A DNA stretch of 64,000 bases from Camarhynchus parvulus (taxonomy: Eukaryota > Chordata > Aves > Passeriformes > Thraupidae): positions 3,288,501-3,352,500 of the forward strand of contig NC_044574.1 in assembly GCF_901933205.1 (NCBI RefSeq), written 5' to 3'. Of the stretch, positions 39,963 through 51,140 are shown piece after piece. A program made the position numbers and the translations under genes. Within the stretch, counting starts at the first letter, position 1; the number at the start of each line of letters is the position of its first letter. Under the pieces are notes generated by a model, which made no database searches, was not told the origin of the DNA, and saw nothing but the letters and a program-made list of their open reading frames with translations.

Positions 39963-42900
39963 CCGTATCTCATCATCACTGACGCCGCTTTAGAGCCCTG
40001 TCAGCGACTCGGGGTGGGGACACGGGAACACCAGGACGGCCACGCCCAATCTGAGTCTGAGCGGTTCCAGGGCAACAGTGCCAGGGGAGGGAAGGGCTGT
40101 GACGGCCGATCTTATCTTGTGTCAACAACACTCAGCTTTAAGGGGAATGATTGCAGGAACAAAAACAAACAAACCCAGCTCGGGCACACCAACCACTGCT
40201 GAGACCCGGGGAGCTTCAACCCCCAAAAACACCCTCCAGGCTTCCACACCAACGATCCAAATTGATCCAAATTGGCTGAGGACCAGTAGAAGGATCTGCA
40301 CCTCCTGCCATGGCCCCAAGGATGGGCTTGTTTGGGTTTACTGTGCAGCAGGAGCCTGGCAAGGTGGGGGAGGACCACGGCTCAGCCCTGTCATCCCAAG
40401 GCAGAAGGCTCCAGGTGCAGGTGGTGAGAACAGGAAACGAGCACCAGTTGTGCCTCTCCACCTTTTCCACATCCAAGTGTTGTTTTATGGCTGTGAGTGA
40501 ATCACTCACAACACATCTTCTGCCACACAGCCAGTGGAGGGGACAGCAGGTCACTGGCAGCGGTGACCCAAGGGGGAACGCCTGGAGAGATGGTCCAGAA
40601 GCACAAAAGCCCTGCTTGCAAAGCCAGGAGTCTTCCTGTAATCCCATACATCCAGGAAAGCAGCTGGAAGTTGGCTCTTCTTGGGTACAACCCTCAGGCT
40701 TGGTTCAGATCCATAATCCTGAGCAGCTCTGCTTCCTCACCAGGGAATCCTCGTCCTCCTCGTCCACCCCATTACCTGCCTCTCCCACAGGACAGGGCCA
40801 GGACCACTCTCCAGCCAAGAACAGTGGCAGCAACCAGCAGCCATCACCCTATTTCCCATGTGGCGCACACAGTATTCCTCATCTGAAGGTCCAACAGATC
40901 CCACAACATTCAGAGCACGCTGACCCCAAAGGTGTCCTTCACAGCTGGTCCATCAGAGTTATCTCCAATCACACCTGGAGGTGGCTGGATCTGAGCCTGG
41001 GATGCACAAGCAGGAAGTTCCAGCAGAGCTGACCCACCTCCACATCTTGTTCTGCCCAAATCTGACACAGCCTTTGGTCAAACAGCAATGCCAGCAACAC
41101 AAGCAGCAGATCTTGGTGAATGGGGACAAAATTAGCAAAGCTGAGCTGAGCAGTGGTGGAACAGAGGTTGTGGGAGGTTGTGGAGGGGATTTCCTCCAGC
41201 AGCAAGGCTGGGAGATGTGGGAAATCACCACCCCACACACCTCCAGCAGCTCCACCACCCACCCAGGATCAGGACCACCATCTGCCACCACAGCCCTGTG
41301 ACCTGGTAACGGGATCACGTTGTTGCTCCTGTCTGCTTCTGGCACAAAGGGCTGGAAGCATTTATTTTCTCTTTTTTAATACGTTTTAAATACCTCAATT
41401 AGTGCATTTTGGGTTCCTTCCACATTGCCCCCAAGCAGTTCTTCTGTCAGGGGCTCTATCCTTCCACTGCTGATTATTAGTGGGGCACGGGGTTGTTATT
41501 TTTTCCAGGCCAGGGGCCAAATTTGTATTTAATTTTTGCTCCAGATGGCACAGCACTCCAGATGCATCAGCTGGAGCATCGAACCTGTATGAATAAAGTG
41601 ATAGAGCAAACAACATGATTTACTCAGGGGCTGTTTGATACGCTTAAGGTGCTTTGTGTACATCTGTTGTGTAAAAAAAAAAATAGCATTCAAATGAATT
41701 CAGATGATGGTTTCGCTGTTAAACCCAGCACCTGAGGGAAATGAAACAGCAGTAGGAATCTAAAAAATAATGATGATGATAATATTAGAACTCATATTTT
41801 GCTTTCTGTAAAGTAAAAGATATATTTTTAAAAAAAGGCTGATTTCAGCCATCACTGCTGAGCACAGGCCTGGGTTTTGTTCACCTTCCTCTGTCCCCAA
41901 AGCTGCTGCTGGCAGCAGGTCTTAAAAACCAGGGTCAGAGTTCTCCCAGGAGAAGGGCTGGTGATCCCAGATTTCAGCGTGGTGCTGAGAGCTTATGGCT
42001 CTGCTCACCCGAGGAGATGCAAGGAGGACACCAGAGGACAACCACGAGATGTTCCAGTTATGCTTCTGGCAAATTCACCCCGTTCCCAGAAAGCTGCTGC
42101 ATCCCTCTGGCACAGCCTGCAGCCAGGATGTGCTCCCTGCAAACTAAAGCACCCAAAATAACTCAGAATAGGAAAAAAGAGACATTGAGTAGTCGGGTTT
42201 ATCTGCCCGGGCACATGAATAGCCGCCGTGTAAAAACCAGCTGAGCCCGCAAACGCTTGGAAACAAAGGGATGGGGGGGAGGTGTCTTTTTGTGCTCCGT
42301 TCAGAGCATCCTTGGGCTGTGAGAGCCCGTCCTGGCGGCACCCGAAACAAAGGAAAGCCGGGAGCTGTAGGCAGGAGCCAGCTGGGGAAAACCGGGACGA
42401 GGAGGAGGAGGAGGAGGCACCCGCATCGCCCTCCCCGGCAGCTGCGGAGCCGGGCTAGCGTGTTGCCGAACACGTTATCCATGGCAGGAAACTCGAGATC
42501 AAAGGCGAGGAGCGTGCCAGAGCAAGATGTCATCCAAGCCTCCTGCCAAAGGTGTGCACGGGAGGGGGGAAGCACCCCCAGACACACACGCTGCCACATC
42601 CGACCGAGCCGGCGCCGCTCGTGGGGTGACCGAGACCCACGGCGTGCTCTCCTCCGTGCACCCCGGCGAAGACAAAGCCAGGCTGAACTGAACAAACAAA
42701 ATAAAACCAAAATCCCCAAACCGCAGGAGGTGCATTTTTACCCGTGGGTTTCCAGTCCCCAGGGTCCCACGCAGGTCCCCTGCCAAAGCGGCGGGTGCAG
42801 GGAGGGCACGGACGTGGCGGCACGGCAGGAACAGCAGCCCAGTGTAACTCCAAAAAAGCAGCTTTTCCCATTTCTAGGTTTTTTTTTTTGGTTTTCTTTT

Positions 42901-43387
42901 AAAGCAGAAGAAACCCGCAGCGTCCTGTCTCGGCCGCAGGAAAGCAAGGGGACGTGTCTGATTCCAAGCCAGCGGCCACTGGGAACAGAGGTGACCTGGG
43001 GACCCTGAGCCGAGCGTGGGGTGGGACCCCAGGAGCTCCCCCTCATCAGGGGGTCCCAGGAAGGATGGGGACATGTCACCTGTCCCTTTGTTCCCCCCCA
43101 GCATCCCTCCGGGGTGATGCAGCTCCAGTCCAAGGCTCCAGCCTTGGGGCTGTCCCATCTGCCCCCACAAGCGGCACCTTATGACAGCCCTATAGTGCTG
43201 CCAGACACCCCAAAAGCATAGCCCAGACCCCTGAGAGTGCCTCCTTTGGGGACTGCAGGGATGTGGGGGCTGCTCCATTGCGCTGTGGAGGTCCCTGTCC
43301 CAGAGGGGACAGCGGAGCAGAGACAGAGAGGGACCCTGTCCCCCATGGGAGCTGCTGAGGAGGGGGCGCCCCTGCCCCACAGCGGGG

Positions 43388-43905
43388 GAGGGTGGAGGGG
43401 GAGCCCTGTCCCATAGGACAAGGCACAGAGAGAGGGTCCTGCCCCACAGAGGGCTGGAAAACAGACCCTGCCCCACAGAACAAGGCACAGAGAGAGGGTC
43501 CTGTCCAAAGAGCGGATGGAGGAGGGACCCTGTCCCACAGAACAAGGCACAGAGTGAGGTACAGCCCGAAGAGGGCACGGAGGAGGGACCCTACCCCACA
43601 GAACAAGGCACAGGGAGAGGGGATTGAACAGACCCGTCCCTACAGAATAAGGCGCAGGGAGAGGGTACAGCCCAAAGACAGGATGGAGGAGGGACCCTCC
43701 CCTATAGAACAAGGCACAGAAGGGCTGCAAGAGGGTCCCTTCCCTACAGAACAAGACACACAGGGAGGGTCCTGCCCAAAGCGCAGCTGCAGGACGGACC
43801 CTGCCCCACAGAGCGCTGCACAGGGAGGGACCCCAGGCACACAGTGGGGATGCAGAGCGGTCCCTTCCCCACAGAACACGGCACAGCGAGGAGTCCCACC
43901 CCACA
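43388..43905 (-). repeat. GC-rich minisatellite beside the RNF24 promoter
   Basis: Degenerate units built around ACCCTGCCCCACAGAACAAG and GCACAGAGAGAGGGTCCTG recur about every 50-70 bp. They open long frames on both strands. The array lies in the first intron, within 100-600 bp of exon 1. Confidence 0.85.
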
Positions 43906-43929
43906 TGGGGGTCCCCAGAGGGGGTCCCC

Positions 43930-44160
43930 TCCCCTCATGCGGGCGCTCGGGGGGGTTGCGGTCCTCCGGCCCCCCAAGGGGCTCCCGCCCCCCGCACTCA
44001 CCCGCCGCCGCCGCGCCGTCCCGCCGGGGCTCGCGCCGCCCGCACCGCCCGGCCCGGGCAGGACCCGGATGGAGCCGCCCCGCCCCGCCCGGAGCCGGGC
44101 ACGGCCTCGCCGCGCGCACCGCGCATGCGCCGAGCGGGGACGGGGCGGGGCCAGGGGACA
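43930..44160 (-). promoter_or_regulatory. RNF24: RNF24 CpG-island promoter
   Basis: Dense CpG block with Sp1/KLF boxes (CCGCCCCGCCCCGCCC at 44075-44090; GGGGCGGGGC at 44142-44151) and a palindromic NRF1 core GCGCATGCGC at 44121-44130. No TATA box is present. This is the expected housekeeping-type promoter of RNF24; initiation is likely near 44100 on the minus strand. Confidence 0.75.
44002..44110 (-). other. RNF24: RNF24 first noncoding exon (5' end approximate)
   Basis: On the minus strand the CGGCGGCGGCGG run is followed by a perfect donor GTGAGT (44001-43996). The segment from the Sp1/NRF1 cluster to this donor is therefore the likely first exon. The transcription start is estimated, not seen. 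Confidence 0.6.
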
Positions 44161-44944
44161 TGAGGGGACAGCGCATGGGGTGGGGGGGGGACGGGGGTGA
44201 CCCGGGGACAGGATGGGACAAGGAAAGCAGGTGGCGAGGAATGACGGGAAAGGGGTGGTGGGACAGGGGAAGGTGACAGAGGTGATGGGGCGTGACACGG
44301 GGGTGACAGCGAAAGGAGGTGGCGGGTGGTGACACGGGGAGGGGTTGGGACAGACAGAGGTGACGGAGGGTCGAGAGGGAGCCGGGAGTGACTGTGGGGG
44401 CATAAGGAGACATTGCAGTGGCACTGGGCAGAGGAGGTGGGGATGGTGTAGTGAGGACTTGAAGTGACAGGATGGCAGGGATGACACTGGGGACAGGGTG
44501 GCACTGGGGAAAGGGGATGGTGAAGTGGGGGGGCTGTGGAGACAGGAGATGACTTTGGGGACATGAAGTGGCAGTGGGGACAGGACAGGGTGGCAGCGAG
44601 TGCGGATGGAGACAGGGCCTGGCAGGAGGGACGACAGATGACAGGGCTTGGTGGCAGTGGGAACAGGGTGGCAGGGGGGGTGACCCAGAGGGGACAGGAG
44701 GTGGCACCAGGGGTGGTGTGCGGGTGGGCACTGTCCTGCTCTGCTCATCGCTGCCCGCACCCCTCCAGCTGTCCCCACCCCCGTCCCTTTGCATGGACAC
44801 GACATCACTTGCGGGGGGAATGACATCAGCCTGGAGCTGGGATGTCCCCAGAGCCAGCGTCACGCGCTGCTCCGAGGATGTCCCAGGCATGCAAGGGAAG
44901 CTGATCCTTTTTGTCCCCTTCCTTCCCTCTCCAGGCTGCACGGA

Positions 44945-45140
44945 GGGACACGGCGGTCCCGGGTGCTGTGACAGCCGGGGACACTGGGATGAACATCCCG
45001 GGTGCTGTGACAGGATGGACATTGGGATGAGCACCCCGGGTGCTGTGACACCAGGGGACACTGGGATGCGCATCCCTGGCTCTGTGATGGGATGGACACT
45101 GGGATGCACATCCCGCAGGGACACTGGGATGCGCCTCCCG
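44945..45140 (+). repeat. About 39-bp tandem repeat, CpG-rich
   Basis: GGGTGCTGTGACA-type starts recur at 44961, 45000, 45038 and 45078, each followed by GGACACTGGGATG. The region just after it to about 45330 also retains many CpGs. Confidence 0.85.
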
Positions 45141-45472
45141 GGCCCCCGGCGCTGCCGTGGGAGGGCTCCCGGCGCTGACCCTGGCATTCCCGGGCGCTGA
45201 GGCCGATCCGCTGGATGTTTTCGCTGGTGAAGCCTTGTTCCCGCTGTGGGAATCCCCGCTCGGCTGTGGGAAGGATCCGCCCGGGCATGCTGGAGCTGGG
45301 AGTCCTGGCGTTGGGAAGAGCCCCGCGGGGAGCCCTGCCGGCAACTGCCGGGACAGGAGGGATTTGGGAAGCAAATGCGCTCGGAAATCGAGTTCTGCCA
45401 TTCCTCCCACTCCGGAGCTGCAGCTGGAGGGGAGAGAGGGAGGGAGTGCTGCGAGCCTTGTCCTTGGCACGG

Positions 45473-45995
45473 AGTCATGGAATTGTTTGGGTGGGAAGGG
45501 ACCTTAAAGCTCATCTTGTGCCAACCCTCCCTGCCGTGGTCAGGGACAGCTTCCACTAGATCAAGTTGTTCCCAGCCTGGCCTTGGGCACTTCCAGGGAT
45601 CCAAGGGCAGCCCCAGCTTCTCTGGGCAACCTGTGCCAGGGCCTCCCCACCCTCTCAGGGAAGAATTTCTTCCTAATATCGATCTAACCCTGCCCTCTGT
45701 CACTGTGAAACCATTCCCCTTTTTCCTGATGAGAAGAGTGCTGGCTCTTGTCCCAGGTCCCTTTCCAGCTCTCCTGGAGCCCCTTTAGGCCCTGGAAGGA
45801 GCTCTGAGCTCTCCCTGGAGCCTTCTCCAGGTGAGCACCCCCAGCTCTCCCAGCCTGGCTCCAGCCCTTGGAGCAGCTCTGTGGCCTCCTCTGCACTGGC
45901 TCCAGCAGCTCCAGCTCCTTCTGCTGTTGTCCCCAGGGCTGGAGCAGCTCTGCAGGTGGGGCCTCACCTGAGCAGGGCAGAGGAGCAAAATCCCA
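45473..45995 (-). mobile_element. CR1 LINE 3' fragment (about 520 bp)
   Basis: Reverse CR1 from ATGGAATTGTTTGGGTGGGA through the TTTCTTCCTAATATCGATCT block to the CTGGCTCCAGCCCTTGGAGC and TGTCCCCAGGGCTGGAGCAG blocks. It is the same region of CR1 as the opposite-orientation copy at 61575-62100. Confidence 0.9.
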
Positions 45996-46309
45996 CCCCT
46001 TCCCCCACTGCCCATGCTGGGGGATCAGCCCAGAGCTTTCTGGGCTGCCAGCACACACAGCTGGGGCATGTCCAGCCTCTTTGCCTGGATGAGAGAAAAT
46101 AAAAACCACCCCAAAATGGCCCCACAGCCCTCTGGACGTGGGCAGGCAGGGTGTCTGTTGTGACTCCAGTGCTGGCACAGGAGAAATAAACTCCTGGACA
46201 TTGGTTTATGCCCAGGGTCTACTGCCAGTTACAGAGGGCAGCTCCTGTGGTGCACCACCCTCCCTGCCTCAGTTTCCCTTTGGGAAGCACTGCTGCCTGC
46301 ATGGGAACA

Positions 46310-46740
46310 TATTGTATTTGTGGGGTGCCCCAATGAATGAAGGCAGGGATGATGAATCTGACTCCATGTTCTCAGAAGGCTAATTTATTATTTAAAGATA
46401 CTGTATTATATTAAAGAATACTAAACTAAACTATACTAAAGAATACAGAAAGGATACTTACAGAGGGCTAAAAATATAATACTTTTTAGTAAAAGTCGTG
46501 ACTCTTTTCAGAGTCCTGACACAGTTTGGCACTGATTGGCCAAGGAGTGAAACCAACTCACAGCAGAATCCAATGAAACAATCACCTGTGGGTAAACAAT
46601 CTCCAAACACATTCCACATGAGCACAACACAGGAGAAGCAAATGAGATGTGAATTGTTTTCCTTTTTCTCTGAGGCTTCTCAGCTTCCCAGGAGAAAAAC
46701 CCTGGGTGAAGGGATTTTTCAGAGAATGTGAATATGGCCA
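46310..46740 (-). mobile_element. Solo LTR (family A variant)
   Basis: Close relative of 3228-3641: begins TATTGTATTTGTGGGG and shares GAATCTGACTCCATGTTCTC, AAACTAAACTATACTAAAG and TAAACAATCTCCAAACACAT. The right boundary near ATATGGCCA and the target duplication are unclear. Confidence 0.75.
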
Positions 46741-47284
46741 AGGAAGTCCCCCTCAGTGGAAGGGGAAGGCTGGATGGGCAGAGTTCTTCCTGCCTGCATG
46801 CTGGCAGAGGGAGGATGCGGGGTGGGGGCACCCAAATTCAGCTAATTGGGGGTGTGGGGATGCACCTGATTCCCTCCCTGGCCTCAGAGAGAACCACAGT
46901 GCTCACTTTCTCCCTGCTCCACGTGTTCCTGCTACCAACACCTTACTGTATGTATGAGAACATCCTGTTTTTCTTTGTGATGAGTGAAGGCACTCGTGAT
47001 CCAGCCCAGCTGCATGCCTGGATCTTACAGAGATGAGGTGATAAGGGAGGGTGGATCTGTCCCATGGGAAGGTGGAAGATGTCTCCTTTCTCCTCTCATT
47101 CCTCTCTGGCAGTGCAGGACTACGAATGCCACGGCAGATCTGTCGTCACTGCAATTCAAATGGGGTGACAAGTGCAGGATGGCACTGAAGTGTCCCTGGG
47201 AAGGTGAAAGCTGGAGTAGTGGCAGCATCCCTCTCATTGCCTGTCAGGATCTCCTGCTCCTCTGAAAATTTGTTCTCTGACAGG

Positions 47285-47455
47285 AGGGTCAAGACCTGAG
47301 AGGTGCCCAGAGTGGAATCCTCATCCCTGGAGGGATTTAAAAGCTGTGTGGATGTGGCACTTGGGGACATGGTCCATGGTGGGATTGGCAGTTGTACTTG
47401 ATGACCTTAGAGGGCTTTTCTGACCTTAATGATTCCATGATTCTCTGATCTACCC
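47285..47455 (+). mobile_element. CR1 LINE 3' fragment
   Basis: Sense CR1: CCTCATCCCTGGAGGGATTT, GATGTGGCACTTGGGGACAT and the tail AATGATTCCATGATTCTC. Confidence 0.88.
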
Positions 47456-47821
47456 CCACATCTTTTCCTTTGTGGTCAAGGGGACCTTCAGCATCACCAG
47501 CCTGGCCAAGCCCATCACAGAGGTGCTGTGGATGGTGGAGCTGGTGGGCAGAGGAAGGGTTGGGTTCCTGCAGATCATCCCCTTCCTTGGTCCCATGGCA
47601 TAGCCCTGCCAAGTCCTGGACAGACCCTTACTGGAAAAATATCCATTTCACTTTTCCCCTTTCTCCCTCTTCTGTTTTTTCCTTTCTTGATCCATCCTGC
47701 CTGTTTGCTCTCCCCACTCCTTGCCTCCCCTTCTCCCCTCCTTTCCCTTGAGGTCTCTGGGGTGGCCGTGCCAGCTGATCCAAGATCCCTGTCCCCTCTC
47801 AGCCAAGGACACTCTCTGTTA

Positions 47822-47885
47822 ACAGTTGGGCTGGATGATCTTAGGGTGCTTTCCCGACCTTAATGATTTTATGATTCTATAAATA
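47822..47885 (+). mobile_element. CR1 3' tail
   Basis: Only the last 60 bp: GGGCTGGATGATCTTAGGGT to TGATTTTATGATTCTATAAA. The terminal motif is also inverted just downstream (ATCATAGAATTTATGATTCC). Confidence 0.75.
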
Positions 47886-49376
47886 TCATAGAATTTATGA
47901 TTCCATAAATATCAACGTGTGCCCATCCCATCTGTGCCCCTGCCTGGGCTGTGGAGAGCCTCCCTCTGTCCCTCCCTGCTGTGGTGGCACTGCCAGCTCT
48001 GTGCCCTGCTCAGGGTGCAGCTTTGCTTTCTCACACCTCCTCTCCATCCGTTCCACGCTGCTCCTACCCCTGACCAGCCCAATGCAGAGCAGGGTGGAGC
48101 AGCACACACTCTTCCTCTTCCTCATAACAGCAATTACCCGGGAGCTTTGATTCATTAATGACTTTGTGAGTCAGGCGGTGACACTGCTTTGGCAGGGCTT
48201 GCCCGGGGCTGACCCCCCTCCCACCTCCCTCCTCACCTTTGCATCCACCTGGGGATCATGCCCTGCTGAGCCAGTGGAGCAGGTGTAGCTCCTGGGTGGC
48301 AACCAAAACCCTGCAGCTCTTCCTCTTCCTCACGCTCCGAGGGGCTTGGCTGCAGCACAGGATCCTGCCAGCCCCGATAGGAAAGGGGAATTCAGGGAGT
48401 CACCGATTGCATCCAAGCTGGGAAGTAAACTGGGGAGGAGCCTGCTTGCAGGTGCTTGGAGATGAAATAGCCCAACCTGTATCCGTGTGGGTCCATCCTC
48501 TTCCTCATGCTCCTGCCCCAAAAACGGGCCAGGGGAAAATTACAAACCTGGCCATCGCCAGGCAATGCTGAAAACTTCATTTAGGGGGACTCAGAGCCAC
48601 AGGCTGGGACTGATCCTGCTGGGAATGTCTCTGGCAGTTTGGGATGTTTGGCTCAGCACCGTCAGGATGGAGATGAGGTTTTTCCTACCACTGAGGTCAG
48701 GAAAACTTTTCAAGCGCCTTCTTCTGGAGCAGGGAGCATTTGCTGGAGGATGCAGGTGGTTCCTGAGAGGCGAGGAAGCAGTCGGGAATTCCCCTCAGGC
48801 AGCCAGACCGTCCCTCCCCCCTTAACACCACTCTGGGCTCTGCCTGCCCCCTCCTGCTCTGGGAAAAAGACCTTCATTGAGGCTGAGCGTCCTTGTCGGG
48901 GCAGGAGCCGGCCCTGGCACAAGGATGGGCTTGCTGGGAAGAGCAGAGGATGGATGGCACAGGGAAAAGTGGGCTCAGGTGGGAGCAGCCCCAGCCATGG
49001 GAAGATTGCAGAGGGTAGAGGGCAGGATTGCTCTCACCCTCAGTGATGCGTGGAGTGTGGAGGAATGGTAAAGGAGGGGTGTCTTAAAATGCCTGTTAGT
49101 GGTAGATGAGGATGTTTCCTAATGGGAAGTCAAACCCGTTTGTTGGAGGCACCGTGTCCATCAGCTCTGACTGGGAATGGGATGTCCCACTGCATCCATG
49201 CTGCCAAACCCATGTCCCTGGTGGGCATGGTGCACTAGAATGCCACTTAGAGTGTCATTAGAATGTCACTTCAGGGACCAAACTAGAGCCAAGAGCTGAG
49301 GGAGGATAACCAGATTCCCCCTTATCCCTCAGGAGTGCACCAACACCTCGTCCCACCCGTCAGAGACACAGGCAGG

Positions 49377-49757
49377 TGTAGCCATGATATTTTCTGAAAA
49401 ATCCTTTCCTCAGGATTTTTTCTCCTGAGAAGCTGAGAGGCCTCAGGAACAAAATGTAAACAATGGTTATCTGCTGCTGTGGAATGCAACAGGTGCATCT
49501 GTGATTGGTCTCATGTGGTTGTTTCTAATTAATGGCCAATCACAGTCCAGCCATCCAGACTGTCTCAGTCAGTCACAAGCCTTTTTTTCCATTCTTTTTC
49601 TATTCTTAGCCAGCCTTCTTATGAAATCCTTTCTTCTATTCTTTTAGTATAGTTTTAATATAATATATATCATAAACTAATAAATCAAGCCTTCTGAAAC
49701 ATGGAGTCAGATCCTCGTCTCTTCCCTCATCCTAAGACCCCTGTGAACCCCACCACA
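49377..49757 (+). mobile_element. Solo LTR (family A), inserted in a tandem repeat
   Basis: Begins TGTAGCCATGATATTTTCTG and ends CCCCACCACA. Flanks GGCAGG (49371-49376) and GGCAGA (49758-49763) form a 6-bp target-site duplication with one mismatch. It is sense to, and closely similar to, the copies at 4338 and 58642. Confidence 0.85.
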
Positions 49758-49968
49758 GGCAGAATCCTTGGGTCCAACAAAATCCACCAGAAATGGACAA
49801 TATGGACAAGGAACATGCATGCACAGTGGCAAGGGAGTTCCTCCTGGATCAGAGACACAGGCAAGGTCCTTGGGTCCAACAAAATCCACCAGAAATGGAC
49901 AATATGGACAATATGGACAAGGAACATGCATGCACAGTGGCAAGGGAGCTTCTCCTGGCTCAGAGCCA
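49758..49968. repeat. 102-bp tandem repeat interrupted by the LTR
   Basis: TCCTTGGGTCCAACAAAATC begins at 49765 and 49867. The second unit carries an extra GGACAATAT-type 9-mer. The junction between units (CAGAGACACAGGCAAGG) matches the left flank of the LTR and so shows what the site looked like before insertion. Confidence 0.9.
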
Positions 49969-50823
49969 TGGCCCCACTCTGCTGGTATCCATCCCTTGGC
50001 TGGGACTGGGGGGAGCAGCTCCTCAGGAATGTGAGGCCAGGGCCAAGCCAGGGAATGCTTTCCACATTAGATTCTCTCAGTTTCCGGCAATTTGCTGCTT
50101 CAGGATTTCCTAAGCCAGAGGTTGGATCTGTATCTTTCTGCTTTGCAGCGCTTGATGGGCTTGTGGAGAGGGGGGTGATCCCATATGTGGTGTTTCCTTG
50201 GGAAAAAAAGAGTTCAAAAGGATGAGCAGGCACGGGAAGAGGCACTTCTGGGGCAGCTGTGGTGCAGCCCAGGGTTGATTCATGCTATAAATATAATAAA
50301 TGATGTGGAAGAGCGATGTGAAACCCCCCTGCTCCCTCCTCTTCTCTGCTGGGTGTAACGTGGAGGGCTGAGCAGGATTCAGGGTTTCCACATGAGGCTG
50401 CAATACAAAACATCTGGAGAACATCAGCCACAAAGAGACAGGAATGCTCCAAACTGGGAAGGGGTCCAGGCTGTCCCTTGCAGGCTCAGACAGTCACACA
50501 CACACACACTCACTGTCTCATCCCAGAGCTCTGCCAGCCCTTGGGCTGGGTTTTTGTTAGGAACATCCTGTCCAGGAGCACTTGGAGAGTGCAGGTGGGA
50601 TCCATCCCAGGCACATTTCTGGGGTGTGCAGGAGCTGGGGCTGACAGCTCCAGTGATCTGCCACTGGTATCCTCCCAAGCCTCAGCAGTTTCAGGGATTT
50701 TATTCCCCTCTGTGCTGGGAATACCAGGCAATTCCCACCTCACCAGGAGCAGCCACTTCCCTCTAACACATGGATTTAGTTGTAGGGTGCAGTGATGGAC
50801 AAAAAATTTGGGTTTGAGGGTAA

Positions 50824-50848
50824 TTTTTTTTTTTTTTTTTTTTTTTTT
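50824..50848 (+). repeat. Poly(T) run
   Basis: Twenty-five consecutive T. No retrotransposon body or target duplication was recognised beside it. Confidence 0.95.
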
Positions 50849-51081
50849 CCATAAATAGGGTCTAGGAAACAAAGCAGGAGGAGAGGAGCAAGAGAGTCCA
50901 GACCAACTTTATTGAACAGTGTCCCTTCCTCAGACTTGTTCCACAGATTGCTTTTGTTTGGGACCACACTTGATAAGCCAGGATTGATTTAAGATTAGGC
51001 TGGGAAAAACCTTGCAGGAGATCCACAGGGCTCCTGGATAAGGCCAGGGACAACTTTTAAATAGGGAAAAATTCCCAGGAG

Positions 51082-51140
51082 GTGAAAATTGGATGGTCTT
51101 TAAGGTCCCTTCCATCCCAAACTCTTCCATGATTCCCTGA
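51082..51140 (+). mobile_element. CR1 3' tail
   Basis: GGTCTTTAAGGTCCCTTCCA followed by AACTCTTCCATGATTCCCTG: only the terminus of a sense CR1. Confidence 0.75.

Larger units (their letters stand above)
26017..44001 (-). other. RNF24: RNF24 5' introns (noncoding part of gene)
   Basis: About 18 kb lies between the CpG-island first exon and the start-codon exon. It contains CR1 fragments, a 38-bp minisatellite, a second minisatellite next to the promoter, candidate 5' exons and CpG-retaining unique blocks listed separately. Parts such as 28000-28950, 31000-33690 and 36000-37500 are unique intronic sequence where I recognise nothing. Confidence 0.75.

Noticed and set aside
43640..45703. A 687-codon minus-strand open frame
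   Set aside because: Low-complexity Pro/Ser/Cys/His composition across minisatellite, CpG-island promoter and CR1 sequence; no domain, and competing frames on both strands.
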